This document shows positions 26,640 to 34,907 of a stretch of 64,000 nucleotides of DNA, one piece after another (positions within the stretch are counted from its first letter, which is position 1; the number at the start of each line of letters is the position of its first letter). The translations under genes were made by a program, and so were the position numbers. The DNA is from Neobacillus citreus (GTDB lineage Bacteria; Bacillota; Bacilli; Bacillales; Cytobacillaceae). Under the pieces are notes generated by a model. It saw only the letters and a program-made list of their open reading frames with translations, did not search any database and had not been told where the DNA came from. The stretch is from NCBI RefSeq assembly GCF_018343545.2, contig NZ_JAGYPE020000023.1:1-64000 (forward strand). The letters run 5' to 3'.

Positions 26640-27776
26640 GTGATTCAAATAAAGGAAAGTGCTCCAAAAGGTTTAGCCATAACCATGTTTTTAATCGTTT
26701 TAGCCCTCCTGCTCGGTGCGTGTTCTGACAATAAGCAGATAAAGTCTAAAGGCTCTGCTGGAACGGAGAAGCCGAAAGCACCGAATACAGAGAAAAGTAA
26801 TGAGCAGGTGCTTCCCATTTCCATTCCGGATGGTGAATTTTATAAAAGCATTGGCTGGCTGGCAGATCAGGAAATAGTTTATATCACCAATGTCGGGCAA
26901 TCTTCTAATGTATATCGTTATCATCTCTTGACGGGGAAAAGCGAGTTAATCTACAAAAGTGAATTTCCGATTGTCACCGCGCAAATTAGTCCTTCCAAAA
27001 GTTTTATTTTAATTCATTCTTCGCCATCTTCCTACGAGGGTTTAGTAACAATAATCGATACGAAGGGAAATGAAAAACTTAAGCAGTCGTTTCCATCCTA
27101 CGAGTTATCCTTTGAGTGGAATCCGTATGATAACTCAAAAGTGCTTGTATCAACTTTCAGTGAAGATTGGGATTTTAACGTTTTCCTATTGGATTTTAAG
27201 TCTGGTGAGACAAAGGAATTGTCACTCCCGCAGCCATTTAATAAATGGATGGGTGCAAATGAACTTGCTTTTCTAAATTGGGATCAAGAACATCCTTCTT
27301 TATTTGCTCCGCTGATTAAGAAAGGGTTAAATAATGGGATGGAAAAAACGTTATTTCCAACTGTTTTACAATTTTCAACATTTAAAGATCTTCTTGTCAA
27401 GATTGAGATAAATGACCAAAACCAATTAGCGCGTTATTCTTTCTTGGATAAAGATTTGCAGGAAATCTATTCTTTTTCAAACCCACTGCTGACGAAATAT
27501 TCTGATTGGCTCGTCCCTTATTTTGATTATAACGAGAAGGAGAAGGAATTTATTACTTTAAATGCAGTAAAAGATGGGGAAGCTGATGTGTACACAGAAG
27601 GTTTTAATCTTGTTGCTTATGATTTGAAAAAAGACAGCAGCCAAAAAATTTTAACCGGCCTTAAAAATGCTCCAATAATGATTTCACCATCAGGAAAAAC
27701 GATTCTATATGGAGAGCGGTTTGAAAAAATCATTGATTTGAATACCAAGAAAATTTTCGATTTGGTCAAGGAATAA
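26640..27776 (+). CDS. yqgU: putative lipoprotein YqgU
   Basis: 378-aa protein with a signal peptide ending in lipobox LLGAC (lipidated Cys near residue 28). A polar linker rich in Lys/Ser follows, then a domain of repeated beta-strand units resembling TolB/WD-type propeller blades (LADQEIVYITNVGQSSNVYR, KILTGLKNAPIMISPSGK). Function is unknown. It is probably anchored on the outer face of the membrane. The GTG at 26640 has a strong GGAGGGGAGGGG just upstream. Position before the yqgW/X group suggests YqgU; yqgS, yqgT and yqgV are absent here. Confidence 0.78.
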   Translation: MIQIKESAPKGLAITMFLIVLALLLGACSDNKQIKSKGSAGTEKPKAPNTEKSNEQVLPISIPDGEFYKSIGWLADQEIVYITNVGQSSNVYRYHLLTGKSELIYKSEFPIVTAQISPSKSFILIHSSPSSYEGLVTIIDTKGNEKLKQSFPSYELSFEWNPYDNSKVLVSTFSEDWDFNVFLLDFKSGETKELSLPQPFNKWMGANELAFLNWDQEHPSLFAPLIKKGLNNGMEKTLFPTVLQFSTFKDLLVKIEINDQNQLARYSFLDKDLQEIYSFSNPLLTKYSDWLVPYFDYNEKEKEFITLNAVKDGEADVYTEGFNLVAYDLKKDSSQKILTGLKNAPIMISPSGKTILYGERFEKIIDLNTKKIFDLVKE

Positions 27777-27780
27777 TCAT

Positions 27781-27810
27781 AAAAAAGACTGCCAAGGGCA
27801 GTCTTTTTTA
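27781..27810. terminator. bidirectional terminator yqgU/yqgW
   Basis: Stem AAAAAAGACTGCC / GGCAGTCTTTTTT with loop AAG between convergent yqgU and the DUF2759 gene, overlapping the latter's stop. Confidence 0.85.
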
Positions 27811-27984
27811 GTGGGTTCCTGTAGGGTAACCTGAGTTGATAAGAGTCATAACGGTGAACCAGCCGAAAACTAGAAAGGAAGCGATTCCCCAAAATGCACC
27901 TAATAAATTTTTTTTCTTTAGTGAACGAAATCCACCGAGTGCTGCTAAAATGGTTACTAACGCGAAAATGATGACCAATCCCAT
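27808..27984 (-). CDS. yqgW: DUF2759 small membrane protein YqgW
   Basis: 58-aa protein found by reading the minus strand. It begins MGLVIIFALVTILAALGGFR and ends NSGYPTGTH, with two hydrophobic helices (residues 2-18 and 30-50) separated by a basic turn RSLKKKN. AAAGGGGG lies 7 nt before the ATG. Sequence and place next to yqgX match YqgW/DUF2759 of bacilli, function unknown. Probably a two-helix membrane peptide with both ends on the same side. Confidence 0.82.
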   Translation of the reverse strand: MGLVIIFALVTILAALGGFRSLKKKNLLGAFWGIASFLVFGWFTVMTLINSGYPTGTH

Positions 27985-28087
27985 GAATAATCCCCCTTTT
28001 CCAATAAAATTAGGTAGTTACCTGCATGATTAGAAAATTATGTAACAATATTATATACATTCGCTTCTTATTTTATATTTTTTTCTT

Positions 28088-28564
28088 TCATTTGTCGATA
28101 GTAAATGAAAGAACAGTTTTATATGCCTTAGCAATATTCTGAATCAGTTCATTATTATGTGTCTCTGAAAAAAATAAAGCTGTCTCATTATGGATGGTTT
28201 CAAACACCAAATGCTCTTCTACCTGATATTTGGCCATCTGAATATCATTTGGGTTTCCTGCAGTAAATGAGAAATAAAGTAAATCTGCTTTAAACAAACA
28301 ATAGCAATCGTCTAATAACTGAATGCCAAAATCCTCGAAATACGGTCCTGCTATTCCGTTATTAGTAAGGATGACTTGATGCAGTTCCTCAAACAATTCT
28401 GCAGCCGTTAAAATTTCTTTTGCATAATCCGCATCATCGGCACGTAGATAAATAAACATGTTATCTTTTTGGAAGGCTATGTTTGTCTCCTTTAATATTA
28501 ACTCTTTAATCTCAGGCAGAAATTCTATTTCTCCCTTAGCTTCAACCGCAAAGGCCGATTTCAT
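28088..28564 (-). CDS. hypothetical protein, 158 aa
   Basis: I do not recognise this protein. It has no signal peptide or membrane helix. It is acidic, with a mixed alpha/beta pattern (EFLPEIKELILKETNIAF, MFIYLRADDADYAKEI, LLDDCYCLFKADLLYFSFT). A single Cys-rich turn DDCYC is the only notable motif. The second ATG (28564) is favoured because GGGGG lies 8 nt upstream. It stands divergent from the yqgX-type MBL gene, with about 95 bp between starts. It is a real gene by ribosome site and codon pattern. Confidence 0.6.
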   Translation of the reverse strand: MKSAFAVEAKGEIEFLPEIKELILKETNIAFQKDNMFIYLRADDADYAKEILTAAELFEELHQVILTNNGIAGPYFEDFGIQLLDDCYCLFKADLLYFSFTAGNPNDIQMAKYQVEEHLVFETIHNETALFFSETHNNELIQNIAKAYKTVLSFTIDK

Positions 28565-28658
28565 TCTCATTCCCCCTTGTATTTAATTCATTTCTTTCTC
28601 CAAGACATGAATATAGTGTAAAATAATTCTAATGCAAATCCAAATTGGAGGTAAAGTA

Positions 28659-29294
28659 ATGAAGTGGCAGCAAATTCCCTTAGGGAGCATTCAAACAAAT
28701 TGTTACATTGTTGAAAACAAAGATAAAACATGCTTAATTGTCGACCCTGGCGGTGATGGAAAAAAGCTGTTGAATCTTTTAAACACAAGAGGATTAAAAC
28801 CGCTGGCCGTGCTATTGACACATGCGCATTTTGATCATATTGGGGCAGTTGAAGACGTCCGAAACGCTTATCAAATCCCGGTTTATATTCATAAACAAGA
28901 AGAAAAGTGGTTAGGGGATCCAGCTCTAAACGGATCACAGTTTTTCCCGTTAATTGAACCTATTAAAGCCAATGCAGCTGATCATCTAATCAAGGATGAA
29001 GGAGAAATGAACATCGGTGAATTTACATTCCACGTTTATCATACTCCTGGGCACTCACCAGGAAGTGTGTCTTATTATTTTGCAAAGGAAGGGTTTGTGA
29101 TTTCTGGTGATGCCTTATTTCAAGGCAGTATTGGACGTACTGACCTACAAGGGGGTAATCATACCCAGCTTTTAAAAAGCATCCATGATAAGCTGTTAAT
29201 ATTACCAGAAGAAACGTATGTATTGTCAGGTCACGGAGCTGTTACCACCATCGCAGACGAAATGGACAGCAATCCTTTTTTAAATGGATTTTAA
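28659..29294 (+). CDS. yqgX: MBL-fold metallohydrolase YqgX
   Basis: 211-aa cytoplasmic hydrolase of the metallo-beta-lactamase fold. The metal motif THAHFDHIG (HxHxDH), the following His in HTPGHSPGS, the Asp in SGDALFQ and the last His in LSGHG are all present, giving a complete binuclear zinc site. It resembles glyoxalase II-type (hydroxyacylglutathione hydrolase) proteins, but bacilli use bacillithiol, so the true thioester is unknown. The ATG at 28659 has TTGGAGG upstream. Position equals yqgX. A strong terminator follows. Confidence 0.87.
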   Translation: MKWQQIPLGSIQTNCYIVENKDKTCLIVDPGGDGKKLLNLLNTRGLKPLAVLLTHAHFDHIGAVEDVRNAYQIPVYIHKQEEKWLGDPALNGSQFFPLIEPIKANAADHLIKDEGEMNIGEFTFHVYHTPGHSPGSVSYYFAKEGFVISGDALFQGSIGRTDLQGGNHTQLLKSIHDKLLILPEETYVLSGHGAVTTIADEMDSNPFLNGF

Positions 29295-29340
29295 TAAGAA
29301 AAGCGGTGCGAGCCTGGAGCAGGACATCGGAAATAAATAG

Positions 29341-29372
29341 AAAGACCCTTTTCCATTTAGGAAAGGGTCTTT
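29341..29372 (+). terminator. yqgX terminator
   Basis: Perfect stem AAAGACCCTTTTCC / GGAAAGGGTCTTT with loop ATTTA, 46 nt after the MBL gene. Confidence 0.75.
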
Positions 29373-29480
29373 CGGGGGATGTTCTATTCATATAATGGGA
29401 GGGGATATTGTTAAGCTACTAACTTTACAATATACCAAAGTTAACACCGTGTCAATAGTGTTAATTCAAAAGGAGAAAAT

Positions 29481-30578
29481 ATGATTTCGTACATAAAGAG
29501 CTTTATTCAACACTCACCTAACCAATTGATTACCTATGCAGATTATATAAGTGCTGCCCTTTACCATCCGGAATATGGGTACTACATGCGAGACCAGCAG
29601 AAAATCGGGCGGCAGGGTGATTTTATTACAACCAGCAATATTTCAGATATATATGGCAGGCTGGCGGCAAAATGGTTTGCTTATGTTTGCGAAAAAACGG
29701 GACTTCCTAATGCCTTTTGCGAAATTGGCGCAGGAAACGGACGCTTTGCCCATGCCTTTTTGCAGGAGTGGCAGGAATCCATAAAAAGACCTTTACAATA
29801 TGTCATTGTCGAAACAAGCCCCTACCATCGGAGACTGCAACAAAATTTATTAGATCAATATCCTTCAGTTATTCAGGTAGAGGATATAACGGCTATAAAG
29901 GACTTCGAAGGAATGATTTTTTCAAATGAGCTTTTCGATGCCCTCCCTGTTCATGTCATTGAAAAAATAAATGGTGAATTGCTTGAGGTTATGATAGGCA
30001 TTCAAAACGAAGGATTTGTTGAGCAAGGGGTTCCATTGACCAATCCAGCTATTTTGCAATTTTTGCAGGAAAGCGGGCTGGAATTAAAAGAGAAGCAACG
30101 GATTGAAGTGCCATTAGCGATGAAGAAGATGTTAGGTTCCATCGCGACTACCATCAAAAAAGGGCTGATTGTAACGGCTGATTATGGCTATACCAACGAG
30201 GAATGGATGCATCCAGCAAGGTCGACCGGAAGTCTGAGAGGATTTTTTCAGCATCGAATGTTTGATAATATTTTAGAAAATCCTGGAGCGATGGATGTCA
30301 CCACGCATATCCATTTCGACTACCTGATTGAAAGAGGGAGACAGTTAGCGTTAGAATTTGTCACCATGCTGCGTCAGGATGAGTTTCTGTTGAAGGCAGG
30401 AATCCTTCAGGAGCTTGAGAACCATTATGACCCTAATCCATTTTCTGAGGTCAGCAAAAGAAATCGGGCCATCCGCAGTTTAATTATGCCGGGTGGGATG
30501 AGTTCTTATTTTCATATTGTTATTCAGGAAAAAGGAATGGTAACGCGGGATATAAATTTATTTCAAAATCAAAAATAA
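29481..30578 (+). CDS. MidA-family SAM-dependent methyltransferase
   Basis: 365-aa class I methyltransferase of the COG1565/DUF185 (MidA/NDUFAF7) family. The N-terminal block ALYHPEYGYYM, the SAM-binding FCEIGAGNGRFAHAFL and the post-motif FSNELFDALPVHV are diagnostic. In mitochondria NDUFAF7 methylates an arginine of complex I; the bacterial target is not known. AAAAGGAGAAAAT precedes the ATG. It stands alone between terminators, next to yqgY. I do not remember it here in B. subtilis. Confidence 0.87.
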   Translation: MISYIKSFIQHSPNQLITYADYISAALYHPEYGYYMRDQQKIGRQGDFITTSNISDIYGRLAAKWFAYVCEKTGLPNAFCEIGAGNGRFAHAFLQEWQESIKRPLQYVIVETSPYHRRLQQNLLDQYPSVIQVEDITAIKDFEGMIFSNELFDALPVHVIEKINGELLEVMIGIQNEGFVEQGVPLTNPAILQFLQESGLELKEKQRIEVPLAMKKMLGSIATTIKKGLIVTADYGYTNEEWMHPARSTGSLRGFFQHRMFDNILENPGAMDVTTHIHFDYLIERGRQLALEFVTMLRQDEFLLKAGILQELENHYDPNPFSEVSKRNRAIRSLIMPGGMSSYFHIVIQEKGMVTRDINLFQNQK

Positions 30579-30610
30579 AAACGCCGTATCGAAACGGCGT
30601 TTTTATTTTT
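30577..30610. terminator. bidirectional terminator MidA gene/yqgY
   Basis: Stem AAAAACGCCGT / ACGGCGTTTTT with loop ATCGAA between convergent genes. Confidence 0.88.
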
Positions 30611-30611
30611 C

Positions 30612-30854
30612 TTAGTGGCCTCCACCAAGCGGCATCATGAACGTAGTCCAATATGTAAAGCCAGCAAAGAAAATAGTTAGATATGCTCCGAACACATACA
30701 TATACATACGTTCAGACAATTTAAGATAACTAAGTAGAACGAAGAATCCTGTTTGGGCTAGGAAAAGCAATGCTGTTTTGTTTAAATCGCCAAGATATAA
30801 CATCACAGTAAAAATGCCCGTCCAGAAACCACATACTCTGAACATGCGGTCCAT
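30612..30854 (-). CDS. yqgY: DUF2626 membrane protein YqgY
   Basis: 80-aa membrane protein with three hydrophobic stretches. They include CGFWTGIFTVMLYLGDL, ALLFLAQTGFFVLLSYL and MYVFGAYLTIFFAGFTYW, and the tail is MPLGGGH. This matches DUF2626 (YqgY of B. subtilis), function unknown. AAGGAGGGG precedes the ATG. It is close to yqgX in both organisms, although here the methyltransferase gene lies in between. Confidence 0.85.
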   Translation of the reverse strand: MDRMFRVCGFWTGIFTVMLYLGDLNKTALLFLAQTGFFVLLSYLKLSERMYMYVFGAYLTIFFAGFTYWTTFMMPLGGGH

Positions 30855-30939
30855 ATGTATCCCCTCCTTTTACCCTTTCGATACCATCATTACAATATTA
30901 TAAGTAAAAGAAGGAATAATGTAAATAATGGTTTCAGAA

Positions 30940-31638
30940 TTAGTTTGTTACAAATGCTTGATAAGAGCAAGTTTCACAGCCAGCAATCATATTTTCCTTT
31001 TCAATCAGGTCAACTGAATCGAACAGAGCTTCAAACATTCCCTTTAAAAATTCATGATGCATATTGCAGACAGCTTCGGTATGTTCTTCCGCTATTTCTT
31101 TGAATGGGCAATTGAAAATCGAGAAATAAATTTTCGTTTCATCTCCATTTGCTTCAAATTCCGGATAGAAGCCTGCCAGCGTGGCTGCATTTTTTAATAT
31201 GCTTAGCTTTTCATCAAAATTTAATTCATCGCCAAGAGCTTTTTTTGCTTTTTCCTGTTCAATCACTTCAACCCCAAAACGCTTCCCTGTTAAATAAAGT
31301 GCATCTCTTCCAGCCTCGCCAAGGGAAATCATCGTTTGAATGGCCACTTTTGATAAAAGCATATAATCGCGGAATGGGAAGTGGAGCTGGATTACATCCT
31401 CTGACAAACGATATAATCTGCTTGGCCGTCCGCCTTTCCCTGTTTTCTTTGTTTCCGAAACCAGCATATTCACATCTTCGAGCTTAGAAAGATGCAATCT
31501 CGCCACATTCGGGTGGATGTTGAAATTATCCGCGATCTCCTGAACGGTTACTTCCTTGTGGCGTTTCGTAATGTATTGATAAATGTAATATCTAGTTGGA
31601 TCTGACAACACGTTAGTAATTTTTAACGTTTGTTCCAT
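30940..31638 (-). CDS. winged-helix regulator with C-terminal cysteine cluster
   Basis: 232-aa DNA-binding protein. Residues 5-80 form an ArsR/DeoR-like winged helix (LSDPTRYYIYQYI, VTVQEIADNFNIHPNVARLHL, GGRPSRLYRL). The C-terminal half contains C177-x13-C191-x29-C221-x2-C224, suited to bind an iron-sulfur cluster or zinc. The layout recalls SufR-type Fe-S repressors, though the spacing differs. It lies directly upstream of, and divergent from, comGA, so it may respond to redox or iron. The target is unknown; the start ATG has CGAGGTGAAACGAG upstream. Confidence 0.75.
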   Translation of the reverse strand: MEQTLKITNVLSDPTRYYIYQYITKRHKEVTVQEIADNFNIHPNVARLHLSKLEDVNMLVSETKKTGKGGRPSRLYRLSEDVIQLHFPFRDYMLLSKVAIQTMISLGEAGRDALYLTGKRFGVEVIEQEKAKKALGDELNFDEKLSILKNAATLAGFYPEFEANGDETKIYFSIFNCPFKEIAEEHTEAVCNMHHEFLKGMFEALFDSVDLIEKENMIAGCETCSYQAFVTN

Positions 31639-31795
31639 CTCGTTTCACCTCGGACCCCCATGATTTATTCCATTATAATACAGCGATACTAAAGTGGGAA
31701 TGAGGTTAACAAGGTAAACACTATATGTTTAGAAAATGTTCACAATTATTGACGATAAATTGTAACAAAATTAGAAATATACTCCTTTTCTTTAC

Positions 31796-31808
31796 AAAAA
31801 AACTTTTT
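31796..31808 (+). promoter_or_regulatory. possible ComK half-site upstream of comGA
   Basis: AAAA-N5-TTTT (AAAAAAACTTTTT) about 70 bp before the comGA start matches one ComK AT-box. A second correctly spaced box is not obvious, so the call is weak. B. subtilis comG is ComK-dependent. Confidence 0.35.
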
Positions 31809-31878
31809 TAAAATAAAGAAGGAAGGGTAAGAAGACTGTCGAAATATCAGAAAAGAAAATTTAAAGGCGGTGATTCCC

Positions 31879-32949
31879 ATTGTTAGTTCAATTGAAATGT
31901 TAGCTGACAGAATTATTCGTGACGCTGCAAGAAACCAAGCAACTGACATTCACATAATTCCCAGGCAGAATGACACACTCGTTCAAATCCGGTTAACCAA
32001 CAAACTCATTCCTCGATTATCCCTTCCAAAAGATGAATGCGACAAATTGATCTCCCATTTTAAATTTAAAGCGAATATGGATATCGGCGAAAGAAGACGT
32101 CCGCAAAGCGGTGCAATTTTTTGTGAGGTTAACGGACAATTAATGGGGCTTAGGCTATCTACCCTGCCATCCAATACACGCGAAAGCCTTGTCATCAGGC
32201 TATTGCCCCAGCAGGAGCAAATCCCTTTTCATCAACTTTCCTTATTCCCGGCAATGACCAGAAAACTTCTAGCTTTATTAAAACATGCTCACGGTTTAAT
32301 CATTTTTACCGGACCGACTGGCTCAGGGAAAACAACTACCTTATATTCCCTTTTAAATGAAACCGCCCACCTATTCCATCGCAATGTTATAACACTCGAA
32401 GATCCGATTGAAAAAAATTACGATTCCGTTCTGCAGGTACAAGTGAATGAAAAAGCTGGTGTCACTTATGCGGCCGGCCTCAAAGCCATCTTAAGGCATG
32501 ACCCGGACATCATAATGGTCGGGGAAATAAGGGACGCAGAAACAGCTAGGATTGCTGTACGCGCAGCCTTAACCGGGCATTTAGTGCTTTCAACAATGCA
32601 CACTAGAGATGCGAAGGGAGCGGTGTTCCGCCTGCACGAATTTGGAGTGAATTGGCTGGAGGTTGAACAGACCTTAATTGCGGTGACTGCCCAAAGACTT
32701 GTTGAATTAACCTGTCCATTTTGCGAGGGTGAATGCACTCCATTTTGTTATTCGTATGGAAGGTGGAAGAGGGCGAGTGTGTTTGAGCTTTTGGCGGGGA
32801 AAAATTTGAATAGCGCCATGAAAGCTGCAAAGGGAGAGAAGGTTGAAACCCGTTATCGGACAATCCGGGATGTCATTAAAAAGGGGATTGCCTTAGGATT
32901 TATTCAGGAATCTGAATACGACAGGCTGGTTTATGATGAAGAATCATAA
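31879..32949 (+). CDS. comGA: competence ATPase ComGA, probable ATT start
   Basis: Traffic ATPase (356 aa) that powers assembly of the competence pseudopilus for DNA uptake, on the inner side of the membrane. Walker A GPTGSGKTTTLYS, Asp box TLEDPIE, Walker B IIMVGEIRDAETA and His box STMHTRDA are present, followed by a zinc-like CPFCEGEC. The near-perfect ribosome site AAAGGCGGTGA (31863-31873) lies 8 nt before ATT at 31879. The GTG at 31870 is inside that site, and the first ATG (31897) is too far downstream. The product would start (M)VSSIEMLAD, aligning with B. subtilis ComGA. It heads the comG operon. Confidence 0.88.
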   Translation: MVSSIEMLADRIIRDAARNQATDIHIIPRQNDTLVQIRLTNKLIPRLSLPKDECDKLISHFKFKANMDIGERRRPQSGAIFCEVNGQLMGLRLSTLPSNTRESLVIRLLPQQEQIPFHQLSLFPAMTRKLLALLKHAHGLIIFTGPTGSGKTTTLYSLLNETAHLFHRNVITLEDPIEKNYDSVLQVQVNEKAGVTYAAGLKAILRHDPDIIMVGEIRDAETARIAVRAALTGHLVLSTMHTRDAKGAVFRLHEFGVNWLEVEQTLIAVTAQRLVELTCPFCEGECTPFCYSYGRWKRASVFELLAGKNLNSAMKAAKGEKVETRYRTIRDVIKKGIALGFIQESEYDRLVYDEES

Positions 32950-33967
32950 ATGGTCTGTAACTGAGCAAGCCAACTTCTTAAAACAAATTGGCGAGCTGTT
33001 GGCACGGGGATATCCAATTGCCGAAGCAATTGATTCCATAGCATTGTACTTGCCTCAGAAGAGAAAGGAGGATTTATATCAATCATTAACAGTTTTAAAA
33101 AACGGGCTGCCGTTTCATGAGGTCCTTGAAAGGCTTGGCTTTCACAAGGATTTAACCGGTTTTGTTTACTTTGCTGAGCAGCATGGGAATTTTGCCGAAG
33201 CGCTGCTTGAGGGCAGCCGTCTCGCATTGTTAAAGGAGAAGGATCTGCATAAGCTTTTAAAATTGCTTCAATATCCAGTATTGTTGCTTTTTATTACCGG
33301 GATTCTCTTCGTTTTTCTAGAGAATACATTGCTGCCAAGGTTTACAGAACTTTTTTCATCGCTTGGTTTGGAGGAGAATTTTTTTTCAAAGGTCATCTAT
33401 GCTTTCGATGAAATTTTCCCAATCGTCATTGGTGCTTTGCTTGCATTATTATTAGCAACAGCAATTTATTATTATTTTATCTTCCGAAACTATCCCATTT
33501 TAAAGCAGCGAATGCTGCTCGTGCGTCTGCCCTTTATCGGCAGAATCCTCAAATTGCTGTTTACTCATTATTTCTCCATTCAATTAAGCTTCCTTTTATC
33601 TGGCGGAATTTCAGTTTCAGAGAGCTTGGGTCTCTTTGAGGTAAACAAAAGACAGCCTTTTTACAGTGAACTCGGTAAAGAAATTAAGGCCAAGCTTGTA
33701 ACGGGCGAAAAATTAGAAACCATATTGGCTTCGATGATTTTTTTTGACAAGGGTTTTCCGATGATTATTAAACACGGCCAGGAAAATGGCAAATTGGAAC
33801 AGGAATTGCTCTTTTTCAGCAAGCATTGTGTGATGAACCTGGAAGTACTAATTGAAAAAAGCCTACGGACGATTCAGCCCATTCTTTATCTGTTTATCGG
33901 TTTATTAGTTGTTTCCATGTATTTAGCGATCCTTTTACCCATGTTTCATATGCTTGATGGAATTTAG
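32933..33967 (+). CDS. comGB: competence type II/IV secretion membrane protein ComGB
   Basis: 344-aa polytopic protein of the T2SSF family, the membrane platform of the pseudopilus. Two T2SSF repeats are visible (residues 10-125 and 205-325). Helices are near 115-138, 160-182 and 312-335, and motifs include LLARGYPIAEAI and LSGGISVSESL. It overlaps comGA by 17 bp. One of two adjacent ATGs is used. A dispersed repeat directly follows the stop, separating it from comGC. Confidence 0.9.
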   Translation: MMKNHKWSVTEQANFLKQIGELLARGYPIAEAIDSIALYLPQKRKEDLYQSLTVLKNGLPFHEVLERLGFHKDLTGFVYFAEQHGNFAEALLEGSRLALLKEKDLHKLLKLLQYPVLLLFITGILFVFLENTLLPRFTELFSSLGLEENFFSKVIYAFDEIFPIVIGALLALLLATAIYYYFIFRNYPILKQRMLLVRLPFIGRILKLLFTHYFSIQLSFLLSGGISVSESLGLFEVNKRQPFYSELGKEIKAKLVTGEKLETILASMIFFDKGFPMIIKHGQENGKLEQELLFFSKHCVMNLEVLIEKSLRTIQPILYLFIGLLVVSMYLAILLPMFHMLDGI

Positions 33968-34088
33968 AAAAGCGGAAGCGCCTTGCACAGGGGCGACAGG
34001 CATAAGACGAGCCGGCGTGAAGGTTGTTTTGTAACCTTCAGGACGGATTGGCTGTAGACCTGCGAGCCCCTAGGCGCTGAGCTAGACA
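33968..34088 (+). repeat. bcr1-like repeat inside the comG operon
   Basis: 121-bp GC-rich element starting one base after the comGB stop and ending 25 bp before comGC. Ends are AAAAGCGGAAGCGCC and GGCGCTGAGCTAGACA, which pair as inverted repeats. An inner hairpin GAAGGTT/AACCTTC is also visible. A related element in opposite orientation lies at 36396-36543. Such elements, known as bcr-type repeats in Bacillus, are frequent between genes; here it would be transcribed within comG mRNA. Confidence 0.8.
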
Positions 34089-34113
34089 ATTAAAAAAATG
34101 GAGGTTTAGGAAA

Positions 34114-34470
34114 ATGAAAAATATTAAAAGGGATAAACAAGCTGGTTTCACACTGATCGAAATGATGATTGTTATGCTCGTGATTTCTGTAATTTTAATT
34201 ATTACAATTCCAAACGTCGCTAAACATAACGCAAATATAAAGACTAAGGGCTGTGAAGGCTTTCAGAAAATGGTCGAGGCTCAGGTACAAGCCTATGAAA
34301 TGGAAAAAAATGAACCAGCAACAATGGAAAAACTAATAAGTGCAGGATATATAAATAAAGATGCCAAGGGCTGCCCAGGAAAAGAAGTTGTGATTGGGTC
34401 GGATGGTTCTGTTACGTTGGAAGATGCCATCGATACAAAAACTGCATCTGATATCACCACTAACCAATGA
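34114..34470 (+). CDS. comGC: major competence pseudopilin ComGC
   Basis: 118-aa class 3 pilin-like protein, the main subunit of the competence pseudopilus. A short basic leader precedes the processing site G|FTLIEMMIVML, where Glu at +5 is kept, followed by one hydrophobic helix. Two cysteines (KGCEGF and KGCPGK) could form the intramolecular disulfide seen in ComGC. TGGAGG lies 10 nt before the ATG. It overlaps comGD by four bases. Processing by the ComC peptidase is expected. Confidence 0.93.
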   Translation: MKNIKRDKQAGFTLIEMMIVMLVISVILIITIPNVAKHNANIKTKGCEGFQKMVEAQVQAYEMEKNEPATMEKLISAGYINKDAKGCPGKEVVIGSDGSVTLEDAIDTKTASDITTNQ

Positions 34471-34907
34471 AACATAACCAGCAAGGCTTCACTTTAGCCG
34501 AGTCATTAGTAGTCCTATCCATTTTCATGATTTTGTCTTCGGTAACCGTTTTTTCGTTAAAACCACAGCATACGATGGTCGAGGATGAAGCCTTATTAAC
34601 CCAATTAAAAGCGGATTTATTTTATGCCCAGTCCTATGCGATGTCCCACCAGCAGGAAGTGTCGGTCGTCATTTTGCCTAACGAATCAAAATACTCGCTT
34701 GTTTTGCGCTCTGACCAGCCGCATCTGCTCGACAGAACTTACTCCTCAAGTTTTCATATCATCGAAGGTTCGATGCCCTTATATTTCAAATTTCAGCCTG
34801 ATGGAAATGTAAATAAATTTGGTTCTTTCTTCATAGAAACTGAGAAGAAGACTTATCGAATGACCATTTTAATTGGAAAAGGCCGGTTTTATGTTACAGA
34901 ACAATAA
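34467..34907 (+). CDS. comGD: minor pseudopilin ComGD
   Basis: 146-aa minor pseudopilin with leader cleavage site G|FTLAESLVVLSIF and a single N-terminal hydrophobic helix. The rest is a soluble beta-rich domain. It begins in the ATGA overlap with comGC and overlaps comGE by 17 bp, fitting tight coupling in comG. Identification rests on the prepilin motif, size and order. Confidence 0.87.
   Translation: MKHNQQGFTLAESLVVLSIFMILSSVTVFSLKPQHTMVEDEALLTQLKADLFYAQSYAMSHQQEVSVVILPNESKYSLVLRSDQPHLLDRTYSSSFHIIEGSMPLYFKFQPDGNVNKFGSFFIETEKKTYRMTILIGKGRFYVTEQ

Noticed and set aside
31870-31872. GTG start for comGA
   Set aside because: It overlaps the ribosome site AAAGGCGGTGA itself, leaving no spacing.
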